The notes below the pieces were generated by a model. The model was not told the origin of the DNA. It saw nothing but the letters and a program-made list of their open reading frames with translations, and ran no database searches. Shown in pieces: positions 9,180 through 16,752 of a DNA stretch of 64,000 bases (position 1 is its first letter; each line of letters begins with the position of its first letter). This DNA is from Pontibacter sp. FD36 (GTDB lineage: Bacteria; Bacteroidota; Bacteroidia; Cytophagales; Hymenobacteraceae): positions 167,981 through 231,980 of the forward strand of contig NZ_JADPMP010000011.1 of the NCBI RefSeq assembly GCF_015686655.1, read 5' to 3'. The position numbers and the translations under genes are program-made.

Positions 9180-10347
9180 GGTTTTAAAAGCGCCCCCAGC
9201 CCGCATCCTTCCTACCATTGTGCTTTCGCAGTTTGCGGGTACTTCACTTTGGTTTGCCGGCAATGCGGTTCTGCCGGAGCTTAAGGCTTCGTTGCAGTTG
9301 CAGGACGGTGCTTTGGCGCTGCTGACCTCGGCGGTGCAGCTGGGTTTTATAGCGGGCACGCTGGTATTCGCTTTTCTTTCGCTGGCCGATCGTGTGTCGC
9401 CGCGCCTGCTCTTTATGCTGTGTGCTTTGCTGGGAGCTGTTGCCAATGCCTTGGTGGTATTTGCTGCGAAAGACCTTTATGCCGTGCTGTTGCTTCGGGC
9501 GCTGACTGGATTTTTATTGGCAGGTATCTACCCTGTCGGAATGAAAATAGCAGCCAGCTGGTATAGCACGGGCCTGGGCAAGGCGATTGGTTACTTAGTG
9601 GGTGCTTTAGTGCTTGGGACTGCATTCCCCCACCTGATCCGGGCACTTGGTGCTGAACTGCCCTGGCAGCAGGTCATGTTAGCGATAAGCGCCATGGCTG
9701 CTACAGGTGGTTTACTCCTATACCTGTTTGTGCCTGACGGACCGTATCTGAAGAAAGGCGCGACCTTCAAGCTCAGCAACATGCTGCAAGCTTTCCGTGA
9801 CCGGGCTTTCCTGTCGGCGGCTTTTGGCTACTTCGGTCACATGTGGGAGCTCTATACCTTGTGGGCATTCACGCCGCTGATCCTGGCGCTGGCAATTCCA
9901 CAACTCAGTCCCGGTGAGGTGTCGGCTTACAGCTTCGCCGTGATTGCGGCCGGGGCAGTAGGCTGTATTGGGGGTGGCTACCTTTCACAGGTATGGGGGA
10001 GTGCTCGGGTGGCTTTTGTGCAACTGCTGCTCTCGGGCCTGTGCTGTCTACTTTCGCTGGTAATGCTGCAACTGGATACACCACAACTGCTTATACCATT
10101 CCTGCTCTTCTGGGGCATCGTCGTGGCGGGGGATTCGCCGCAGTTCTCAGCTCTTACTGCACAAACCGCCCCTGCGCAACTGGTTGGCACAGCGCTTACC
10201 ATTGTAGTGGCCATTGGTTTTGCCATAACAGTAATCAGTATTCAACTCACGGGCTTTTTGTTCACGCAATTGCAGTTGCACCATACCTTGGCACTGCTGG
10301 CTGTCGGACCGGCACTGGGCTTGCTGGCGCTGCGACGCCTGGTATAA
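9172..10347 (+). CDS. MFS transporter
   Basis: The 391-residue protein has about 12 hydrophobic segments and the major-facilitator pattern SLADRVSPRLLF between helices 2 and 3. The N-terminal SLWFAGNAVLPEL resembles drug/proton or nitrate-like MFS members. The start at 9172 overlaps the hydrolase stop; a much longer frame exists upstream, but it runs through the hydrolase gene in another frame and is not protein-like. Substrate unknown. The next gene is convergent. Confidence 0.9.
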   Translation: MGEVLKAPPARILPTIVLSQFAGTSLWFAGNAVLPELKASLQLQDGALALLTSAVQLGFIAGTLVFAFLSLADRVSPRLLFMLCALLGAVANALVVFAAKDLYAVLLLRALTGFLLAGIYPVGMKIAASWYSTGLGKAIGYLVGALVLGTAFPHLIRALGAELPWQQVMLAISAMAATGGLLLYLFVPDGPYLKKGATFKLSNMLQAFRDRAFLSAAFGYFGHMWELYTLWAFTPLILALAIPQLSPGEVSAYSFAVIAAGAVGCIGGGYLSQVWGSARVAFVQLLLSGLCCLLSLVMLQLDTPQLLIPFLLFWGIVVAGDSPQFSALTAQTAPAQLVGTALTIVVAIGFAITVISIQLTGFLFTQLQLHHTLALLAVGPALGLLALRRLV

Positions 10348-10404
10348 CGCACAACGCAACTTGTCTGGCTGTACCTTGTTTGGCGGCTTAAGCTTTAGTC
10401 AGCC

Positions 10405-10438
10405 TAACAAAAAAGCCGACCCAATCGGACCGGCTTTC
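10405..10438 (-). terminator. Terminator of the lipoprotein gene
   Basis: On the minus strand the stem AAAGCCG / CGGCTTT is followed by TTTTGTT. The plus-strand reading lacks a good T run, so it serves mainly the leftward gene. Confidence 0.75.
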
Positions 10439-10462
10439 CTGCTCAAAAAATACTTTTATTTC

Positions 10463-10894
10463 TTAGTCAGCTTTCAGCTCCATCTTAGAGCCATCGCCAC
10501 CTACCAGGTGCATTTCTTTGTCTGTCAGTTTCTCTACTGTGAAGTTCTGCGACACGTCGGATCCTTCAAAAGTTAGGGACAATCGTCTGCCTGCCTGGTC
10601 GTAGGTCCAGGTGCCGGTTTCAAGTGAGCCACCGCCACCCATGGCAAAGCGCCCATCCGAGTAAAACTGCATCGTTTCCTGCTTTTCTTCCTGGGTCAAC
10701 TTGTCTTTGTCGCCGGAGGCGGTGAGTTCCTTGTCAGCTTTCCAGGTCTTGCTGCTGCCACCTGAGATCATGTTGGCGTTGCCCGCATCATCGCCATTGC
10801 CTCCGCAGCTAGCCATGAAGGCCATCAGCATGAAGGCCATCACAAAAGTCCAGGAGGTTTTTACTCTGTTCAATGTCGCATTCATCTTATTCAT
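10463..10894 (-). CDS. Small lipoprotein (lipocalin-like)
   Basis: The 143-residue protein has a signal peptide ending in the lipobox AFMASC (cysteine near residue 29), then a Gly/Asn/Asp-rich spacer. A compact domain follows with repeated beta-type segments (MQFYSDGRF, GTWTYDQAGRRLSLTFEG). The pattern resembles the lipocalin-like lipoproteins common in Bacteroidota, which bear a single measurement-like domain and have no known enzyme role. No operon partner is present. Confidence 0.8.
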   Translation of the reverse strand: MNKMNATLNRVKTSWTFVMAFMLMAFMASCGGNGDDAGNANMISGGSSKTWKADKELTASGDKDKLTQEEKQETMQFYSDGRFAMGGGGSLETGTWTYDQAGRRLSLTFEGSDVSQNFTVEKLTDKEMHLVGGDGSKMELKAD

Positions 10895-11100
10895 AGTTTA
10901 TGGTTGTACATACCTGCGCCTGCTCATGCAGGAGACGTGCATTGATTACGGCTAAAGTACATGAAAGTTAATGCAAGCCGTCTCAATAAAACCAATCACG
11001 CAGGCACCACAACCATGCCCCCCTATTGGCGTATCTATTTAAGCAGCTGTGCATTCACGGTTGTGCTTAAAACGAGTACTGACATTAAAATAACTGAAAT

Positions 11101-11415
11101 ATGGGATTGCGTGATTTTTTCAAAAAAGGAGAGCAAGAACCTGCCAAGAAGAGCTCCGATCAGGTTAACAAAGTACCCGGCCAGTCCGAGGACCACAAGT
11201 TTTTTACAAACAAAGACGAGCAGCAGGTAACGGATCCAAGCGCCAACCAGGATGTGTATACCGTGCAGAGCGGCGACTCACTTTCCAAAATCGCCAAGAA
11301 ACTCTACGGCGATGCCAACGCCTGGAACAGAATTTATGAAGCGAACAAGGACACCATCGGTGGAAACCCAGACCTGATCCGTCCGGGCCAGCGTTTTAAA
11401 ATTCCGAGAACTTAA
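11101..11415 (+). CDS. LysM peptidoglycan-binding protein
   Basis: The 104-residue protein has a charged N-terminal half without a signal peptide. A single C-terminal LysM domain follows (VYTVQSGDSLSKIAKKLYGD through PGQRFKIP, about residues 52-103). In architecture it resembles the YgaU/Kbp group of small LysM proteins, though without a BON domain. It would bind peptidoglycan or, as Kbp does, a ligand. How it reaches the wall is unclear without a signal sequence. A bidirectional terminator follows. Confidence 0.88.
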   Translation: MGLRDFFKKGEQEPAKKSSDQVNKVPGQSEDHKFFTNKDEQQVTDPSANQDVYTVQSGDSLSKIAKKLYGDANAWNRIYEANKDTIGGNPDLIRPGQRFKIPRT

Positions 11416-11430
11416 GCAGCGATAGCTATA

Positions 11431-11475
11431 AAACAAAACAGCCGGTTTCTGCAGAAGCCGGCTGTTTTGTTTTTT
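11431..11475. terminator. Bidirectional terminator
   Basis: A long stem AAACAAAACAGCCGG / CCGGCTGTTTTGTTT, with A and T runs on either side, lies between the convergent LysM and MORN/TonB-C genes. It overlaps the stop codon of the latter. Confidence 0.9.
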
Positions 11476-12628
11476 AAAGATTGAGCGGATACCTATACCG
11501 CGTGTAAATGGGTTCGAGGTTACGGGTCGCAGGTTTCCAAACAGGCATTGCCGTAAACCCTTTTGTGATAATATCTTTCACTATTTCTTCCTGAATACTT
11601 TTAGGAAGGATCACATTTTCCACCTTTCCTTCGTCCGTGATATCAAAGTCTACATAAACTACCTTCTCAAACTTAACTCCTGATAGTTTCAAAGGGTTAA
11701 CGATGTATTTGCTCATGTAACTCTGGTAAGCCTTATCACCACCCGGAAACTCAGGCGCTGTTGTTGGATGCTCTTCATATATAAAAGGTTTGCCCTCCAG
11801 TTGAGCATATACCTTATAATAGTCCGGCTTCGATTTAACTTTCACAGCTTCTACTTCCCATCCCATCACACTAGCTACTACAGGATAATTCCCTGCATAT
11901 ATTTGCGGATCAACCATCCACCTCTCTACTTTTTGCAAGTAGTAAGGCTCATTCCCTACTTCAAATCTATCAATGCCCGAATTAAGATAAGCTAAACTTG
12001 GCTTGAATTTCTGGTCTTTTACAAACTCCCCATCAGAGAATAACTGCTCTATCTCTGATTGACCTTTGTTATTGGTTCTGCGCCAAAGCCCATCTTTCAG
12101 GCCGTTGCGGTAGTTGCCCTCTAACATGGCTTTGCTTTTCTCATCTTCTTCCAGCTTAATACTAACCTTGCCATTGCCATTTTTGACCTGTTGTTTCCCG
12201 TCTGCGCTCCAACTCTGCATCACTTTTACACCCAGGCTATCATAAAGCAGCACGTTCATTAATTGGCCGTTGGGCCACCAGAACTTCCACTCTCCTACAC
12301 GATAGTTGTTTTCGTAGGCGCCACTGCTCTCTGGTTTCCCATCAAAATGGAAGAACTGCCAGTGTCCTCTCTTCAACCCCCTATCATAAAAGCCATTTGC
12401 CAGTACCTTGCCGTTCGAGTAGTAGTCAATCACATCGCCATCAAAGCTAAAACCTCGCAACGTCTTAAGTTTGGCTACTGTATCCGGCATCATGACTGAG
12501 CGGGCAAATGCCGCATGTTCCTGCTTGGTGATCAGCCAGTTAGTGTTATAGAATATCATCTTTTCTTGCTGCGCGAAGGCCGTACCCAACCATAGCGTAA
12601 AGAAAACAGAAAGTATAGCGTGTTTCAT
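11474..12628 (-). CDS. Secreted protein with MORN-type repeats and TonB C-terminal domain
   Basis: The 384-residue protein has a clear signal peptide (cleavage near AFAQQ). A stretch of YwqK/MORN-like repeats follows at about residues 65-125 (YYSNGKVLANGFYDRGLKRGHW and related units). Residues about 290-384 match the TonB C-terminal fold (PEFPGGDKAYQSYMSKYIVNP ... VKDIITKGFTAMPVWKPA). There is no N-terminal membrane anchor or proline-rich spacer, so it is probably not an energy transducer. Such stand-alone TonB-C proteins are widespread in Bacteroidota with unknown function. AT content is somewhat higher than that of its neighbours. Confidence 0.85.
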   Translation of the reverse strand: MKHAILSVFFTLWLGTAFAQQEKMIFYNTNWLITKQEHAAFARSVMMPDTVAKLKTLRGFSFDGDVIDYYSNGKVLANGFYDRGLKRGHWQFFHFDGKPESSGAYENNYRVGEWKFWWPNGQLMNVLLYDSLGVKVMQSWSADGKQQVKNGNGKVSIKLEEDEKSKAMLEGNYRNGLKDGLWRRTNNKGQSEIEQLFSDGEFVKDQKFKPSLAYLNSGIDRFEVGNEPYYLQKVERWMVDPQIYAGNYPVVASVMGWEVEAVKVKSKPDYYKVYAQLEGKPFIYEEHPTTAPEFPGGDKAYQSYMSKYIVNPLKLSGVKFEKVVYVDFDITDEGKVENVILPKSIQEEIVKDIITKGFTAMPVWKPATRNLEPIYTRYRYPLNL

Positions 12629-12655
12629 AAAAGAATAAATTCAGGCGGCAAACAT

Positions 12656-12697
12656 AATCAAAAAAGCCCGCCAGACCATACAGTCCTGCGGGCTTTT
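12656..12697 (-). terminator. Terminator of ndk
   Basis: The minus strand has the stem AAAAGCCCGC / GCGGGCTTTT with a T run, 28 bases after the ndk stop. Confidence 0.88.
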
Positions 12698-12725
12698 GAG
12701 AAATCAATAAGTACTCTTTATTTGC

Positions 12726-13145
12726 TTAGAAACGCTCGTCAGCAGAGAAGAAGAAGTCGCCTTCGATCTGTGCGTTCTCGTCAGAGTCAGAGCCGTGTAC
12801 GGCGTTTGCCTCGATAGACTTGGCGTATACCTTACGGATCGTGCCTTCCTCAGCCTGAGCCGGGTTAGTAGCGCCGATCAGCTTGCGAAAATCCTCTACT
12901 GCGTTGTCTTTCTCCAGGATCATGGCTACGATCGGGCCAGATGACATGTACTTCACCAGGTCACCGTAGAAAGGACGCTCTTTGTGTACTTCGTAAAACT
13001 TACCGGCACGCTCCTCAGTCAGTCTTGTCTTCTTCATCGCCACGATGCGGAAGCCACCTTCCTCGATCATTTTAGTAATGCCACCGATGTTGTTGTCTGC
13101 AACCGCATCCGGCTTAATCATGGTAAATGTGATGTTTCCAGCCAT
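12726..13145 (-). CDS. ndk: Nucleoside diphosphate kinase
   Basis: The 139-residue enzyme equilibrates nucleoside di- and triphosphates through a phosphohistidine. The catalytic histidine is H117 in NAVHGSDS, and the N-terminal FTMIKPDAV and the [15 protein letters not shown] segment are diagnostic. Length is normal. It is a single-gene unit with its own TAnnTTTG promoter and terminator. Confidence 0.97.
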   Translation of the reverse strand: MAGNITFTMIKPDAVADNNIGGITKMIEEGGFRIVAMKKTRLTEERAGKFYEVHKERPFYGDLVKYMSSGPIVAMILEKDNAVEDFRKLIGATNPAQAEEGTIRKVYAKSIEANAVHGSDSDENAQIEGDFFFSADERF

Positions 13146-13185
13146 GTCTATTGTGTTAATATGTGTATGTTTCGTTTTGAAGGTG

Positions 13186-13193
13186 CAAAATTA
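13186..13193 (-). promoter_or_regulatory. -7 element of ndk
   Basis: The minus strand reads TAATTTTG then CACC, a perfect TAnnTTTG match 40 bases upstream of the ndk start. Confidence 0.6.
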
Positions 13194-13405
13194 GCGCATT
13201 TAGCTTAATTATAGCAGCACTTTGGCTACACTTTCTGCAAATATTTATGTTAATGCACGCACGGCTATACCTGCATGCAGTGCCTTGCTCCTGCTCACTA
13301 GCCCGCCTACGATGTCTTAAAACGCTATTTTATTGCTTTAGAAGTTATTTTTACAGAAATTTGCGCCTTATATCCCTATTAATCAGCGGATTTATAACAA
13401 GCTTT

Positions 13406-14422
13406 ATGCACGACATTAATGCTCTCAAAGAGCTTCTGAGAGAACCTAAAGAGGTGATGATCACCACACACCACAAACCGGACGCCGATGCGTTGGGTTC
13501 GTCACTGGGTCTGGCCGGCTACCTCAAAAAGCTGGGGCACCGGGTTACCGTGATCACTCCTTCCGACTACCCTAACTTCCTGAATTGGATGGAGGGCAAT
13601 GATGATGTGCTCGTTTACTCTGAGAAAAACGACGCCCTGGTACGCCGCATCATCGAAGAGTCGCAGATGATCTTCTGCCTTGACTTTTCTAACCTGTCGC
13701 GCATCAACGAAATGGGTGAGTACATCCGTCAGGCGAAAGGCACTAAAGTGCTGATAGACCACCACCTGCAGCCCGAGGATTTCGCTGACCTGGATTTCTC
13801 CAACCCACAGGCCGCCGCTACTGCCGAACTGGTATACGACCTCATCAAAGCCCTGGGCGACGGCGACAAAATCGACACAGGTATAGGCGAGTGCCTCTAT
13901 GCCGGCATCATGACCGACACAGGTTCTTTCCGCCACCCGAGCACTTCCAAAAACGTGCACCTGATCATAGCTGATCTGCTACACATCGGGGTGAACACCT
14001 CTAATATTCACCGCCTTATCTACGACAGTTCTTCGGAACTACGCCTGCGCTTCCTGGGTTATGCCCTCAAAGACAAGCTGGTCGTGCTTCCTGAGTACAG
14101 AACAGCTTATATTGCCATTACAGCCGAGGAGTTGAAAGCATATGACTCCAAAACCGGCGATACGGAAGGCCTGGTTAACTTTGCGCTGTCCATCGAAGGC
14201 ATCGTTTTTGCAGCCGTGATCATCGATCGTTCGCAGGCTGTGAAGATCTCTTTCCGATCGGTAGGCAATTTTTCTGTCAACGAATTTGCCCGTGCCAACT
14301 TCAATGGCGGTGGTCACAAGAATGCAGCCGGCGGCATGTCAATAGACAGTCTCGAGAATACCGTGGCCAGGTTTGAAAGCCTGCTGCCACAATATAAAGA
14401 GCAGCTGCAGGCTTCTGTTTAG
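13406..14422 (+). CDS. DHH/DHHA1 phosphoesterase, NrnA-like
   Basis: The 338-residue protein has the DHH-family metal sites HHKPDADALGSS (residues 22-33), a DHH motif in LIDHHLQPEDF and MTDTGSFRH. The DHHA1 motif NFNGGGHKNAAGG is at the C-terminus. This is the architecture of bifunctional nanoRNase/pAp phosphatase (NrnA), which degrades short RNA oligomers and 3',5'-bisphosphate nucleotides. I started it at the ATG at 13406; the frame is open 53 codons upstream, but that stretch is not protein-like and the length from 13406 fits the family. It precedes the two FKBP lipoproteins by 29 bases. Confidence 0.93.
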   Translation: MHDINALKELLREPKEVMITTHHKPDADALGSSLGLAGYLKKLGHRVTVITPSDYPNFLNWMEGNDDVLVYSEKNDALVRRIIEESQMIFCLDFSNLSRINEMGEYIRQAKGTKVLIDHHLQPEDFADLDFSNPQAAATAELVYDLIKALGDGDKIDTGIGECLYAGIMTDTGSFRHPSTSKNVHLIIADLLHIGVNTSNIHRLIYDSSSELRLRFLGYALKDKLVVLPEYRTAYIAITAEELKAYDSKTGDTEGLVNFALSIEGIVFAAVIIDRSQAVKISFRSVGNFSVNEFARANFNGGGHKNAAGGMSIDSLENTVARFESLLPQYKEQLQASV

Positions 14423-14451
14423 TAACAAACATTTTATCCAACCTATAACCC

Positions 14452-15414
14452 ATGCTATTTAAATCAAAGTTCTTATTGCCGGTACTAGCCGGTGCTATGT
14501 TGCTGCAATCCTGCGGCGACAAAAACAAAAGCGACGAATTCCGCACGACGGCTGACGGCCTGGCTTATAAGATATATGAGCAAAAAGACGGTGAGTATGT
14601 GAACCGTGGCGAGATAGACCCGAACGACACAACAGGCGCACGTCTTGGTCAGGTGATCACGATGCACATGTCGTACCGCACGGCTGACGACTCTGTATTG
14701 TTCGATTCACGCCAGCAGGGCCAGCCGGTGATGCTGCCGGTAATGGAGCCAACCTTTAAAGGTAGCCTTGAAGACGCCCTAACGATGATGCGTGCTGGTG
14801 ACAGCGGCGTGTTCAAGATCAGTGTGGACTCACTTTTCGCCAATACCTTCAACCAGCCAATGCCTCCTTTCATCAAGCCAGGCACGCATTTCACTTTCTT
14901 CCTGAAAGCTGACAAAATCCAGTCTGAGGAAGAGGCGATTGCAGACCAGCAGAAAATGTTTGAGGAGCAGATGCTTGCTCAGCAGGAGCGTGCCAAAGAG
15001 CAAATCAAAGTTGATGACGCCAAAATTCAGGAGTACATCAAAGAGAAAGGCCTGAAGAATGTGCAGAAGACAGACGCTGGCGTGTACTACGTGGTAACAC
15101 AGCCTGGCAAAGGCCCGAAAGCAAAAGCAGGTGACAATGTATCAGTACATTACAAACTGTCTTTCTTGGACGGTAAAGAGCTGGAGTCTTCTTATGACAA
15201 CCCAATGAGCGGCGGTCAGCCATTCACATTCCCGCTTGGCCAGGGTCAGGTAATCCAGGGTTGGGACGATGGTATTGCGCAACTGAACGAAGGCAGCAAG
15301 GCCATCCTGCTTATACCTTCTACATTGGCTTACGGCGAGCAGGCACGTGGCGAGCAGATGCCAGCCAACTCTATCCTGCGTTTCGACGTGGAGCTTGTTG
15401 ATATCAAAAACTAA
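14452..15414 (+). CDS. FKBP-type peptidyl-prolyl isomerase lipoprotein, two FKBP-like domains
   Basis: The 320-residue lipoprotein (lipobox LLQSC, cysteine at residue 21) has an N-terminal, degenerate FKBP-like domain (about 60-155). A glutamine/lysine-rich helical linker follows (about 155-195), then a canonical C-terminal FKBP domain (about 210-318) with VIQGWDDGIAQLNEGSKAILLIPSTLAYG. It probably assists folding in the periplasm or at the outer membrane. It is followed 27 bases later by a second FKBP lipoprotein, forming a probable operon with the NrnA-like gene. Confidence 0.93.
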   Translation: MLFKSKFLLPVLAGAMLLQSCGDKNKSDEFRTTADGLAYKIYEQKDGEYVNRGEIDPNDTTGARLGQVITMHMSYRTADDSVLFDSRQQGQPVMLPVMEPTFKGSLEDALTMMRAGDSGVFKISVDSLFANTFNQPMPPFIKPGTHFTFFLKADKIQSEEEAIADQQKMFEEQMLAQQERAKEQIKVDDAKIQEYIKEKGLKNVQKTDAGVYYVVTQPGKGPKAKAGDNVSVHYKLSFLDGKELESSYDNPMSGGQPFTFPLGQGQVIQGWDDGIAQLNEGSKAILLIPSTLAYGEQARGEQMPANSILRFDVELVDIKN

Positions 15415-15441
15415 TTTCCAATTACCCTTAACCCGATTACC

Positions 15442-15984
15442 ATGAACCTGAAACACAAAAAGCAGAAACTGAGCATATGGCTTGCTAAGGCTCTCTTCTT
15501 GTTCGTTGTACTGGTCTCTTTTGCGTCGTGCAAGGAAGAAAACAAAAATCCTTATTACGTGACGCCTGAGCAGATAGAGGCTCAGAAGAAGATAGACGAG
15601 GAAACGATCCGGAAATACTTCAGGACCAACAATGTGGACACAACCAAAGTTGTGCGCTTGAACAGCGGTATTTATATCCTGACAAAAAAAGCTGGTGAAG
15701 GTGATGTAATCAAGCCAGGGCAGTATGCTGAGGTAAACTACATTGGCCGCAATGTGAGCAACGATGTATTTGACAGCTCGTTCAGAAGCGGTAAGCCGTT
15801 CTCGGTACTAGTAGGCGCCGGACAGGTGATCAAGGGTTGGGATGAAGGACTACAGCACTTGCGCAAAGGCGAGGAAGCGAATCTGTATATCCCATCTTAC
15901 CTGGGCTATGGCTACTATGGTAGCAACAGCATTCCGCCAAACTCCGTGCTGATATTTGAAATAGATGTGTTGCAAGTACGCTAG
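15442..15984 (+). CDS. FKBP-type peptidyl-prolyl isomerase lipoprotein
   Basis: The 180-residue lipoprotein (lipobox SFASC, cysteine near residue 30) has a single FKBP domain at about 85-178, containing GQVIKGWDEGLQHLRKGE and PSYLGYGYYG. It resembles the GldI group of FKBP lipoproteins linked to gliding and type IX secretion in other Bacteroidota, but the match is not specific enough to use that symbol. A bidirectional terminator follows. Confidence 0.92.
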   Translation: MNLKHKKQKLSIWLAKALFLFVVLVSFASCKEENKNPYYVTPEQIEAQKKIDEETIRKYFRTNNVDTTKVVRLNSGIYILTKKAGEGDVIKPGQYAEVNYIGRNVSNDVFDSSFRSGKPFSVLVGAGQVIKGWDEGLQHLRKGEEANLYIPSYLGYGYYGSNSIPPNSVLIFEIDVLQVR

Positions 15985-15999
15985 CAGCTATTTATACCT

Positions 16000-16040
16000 A
16001 AACAGAAAAGGCGATGCATTGTGCATCGCCTTTTCTGTTT
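16000..16040. terminator. Bidirectional terminator between FKBP gene and recO
   Basis: A near-perfect stem of about 19 bases (AACAGAAAAGGCGATGCA and its complement) with a tiny loop has A and T runs on both sides. Confidence 0.92.
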
Positions 16041-16041
16041 A

Positions 16042-16752
16042 TCAGCTCAGCACTTCCGAAAGGATTGCCAGTGACTTGATTTCTCCCAGTCGCTCCACGT
16101 GGAGCTGGTAATAGCGGATCAGGATAGAAAGCATCTCGCGGCGCACCTTGCCGTTCGGTATAGCCGCCTGCGCAGGTGTATGCAGCAATTGGTCAAAAAG
16201 CTGCTCGTAAGCCTGCAGCGCCAGTACCGGCGGGGCGTCGGTGAGCGACTGCGCATTAGGCGAGAAGGCCACTTGCTCCACAATCTCCGTTCCGCTGCTC
16301 GGCCCAAAACCCAGGTGGTGGCTCAGGTGCAGCAGGAAGATCAGGTGAAAATTTTCGAAATGCTCCTGCAACTCGTCGAACTCGATGATGGCATTGAACA
16401 GGAAATGAAACAGCGCAGGGTTCTCCTCCTCCTCTTTGATCGTGCGCGACACCATTTCAGACAGGAACAACAGAATGCTGCTCTTGCGGATGTCAAAAGG
16501 TATAGTGGAGAAGGGGTAGGCGCTCTTGTATTCAGAGATGCGTGTCAGGCCGCCTTTGTGTGAGGTATAGACCACCATATCGAGCAGCGTGAAAGGCTGA
16601 AACAGGGCAATACGGGAGCCTGTGCCTTTTTTGCGCACACTGTTCACGATGTACGACTGCACGCCCAATTGCTCGGTGTATACCTTGGCGATGATCGATG
16701 ACTCGCGAAACTTGATATAGTTGAGTACGATGCCTCTTGTCTTGACTAACAT
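16042..16752 (-). CDS. recO: DNA repair protein RecO
   Basis: The 236-residue protein has the N-terminal OB-fold signature MLVKTRGIVLNYIKFRESS, typical of RecO. RecO loads RecA onto SSB-coated DNA with RecR in the RecF pathway. Its ATG directly follows the porZ stop (TAA then ATG), so recO is translated from the same transcript as porZ. Confidence 0.95.
   Translation of the reverse strand: MLVKTRGIVLNYIKFRESSIIAKVYTEQLGVQSYIVNSVRKKGTGSRIALFQPFTLLDMVVYTSHKGGLTRISEYKSAYPFSTIPFDIRKSSILLFLSEMVSRTIKEEEENPALFHFLFNAIIEFDELQEHFENFHLIFLLHLSHHLGFGPSSGTEIVEQVAFSPNAQSLTDAPPVLALQAYEQLFDQLLHTPAQAAIPNGKVRREMLSILIRYYQLHVERLGEIKSLAILSEVLS

Noticed and set aside
13247..13405. 53-codon upstream extension of the DHH phosphoesterase
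   Set aside because: The added residues are Cys/Arg/Leu-rich and unlike the family; the ATG at 13406 gives the standard start.
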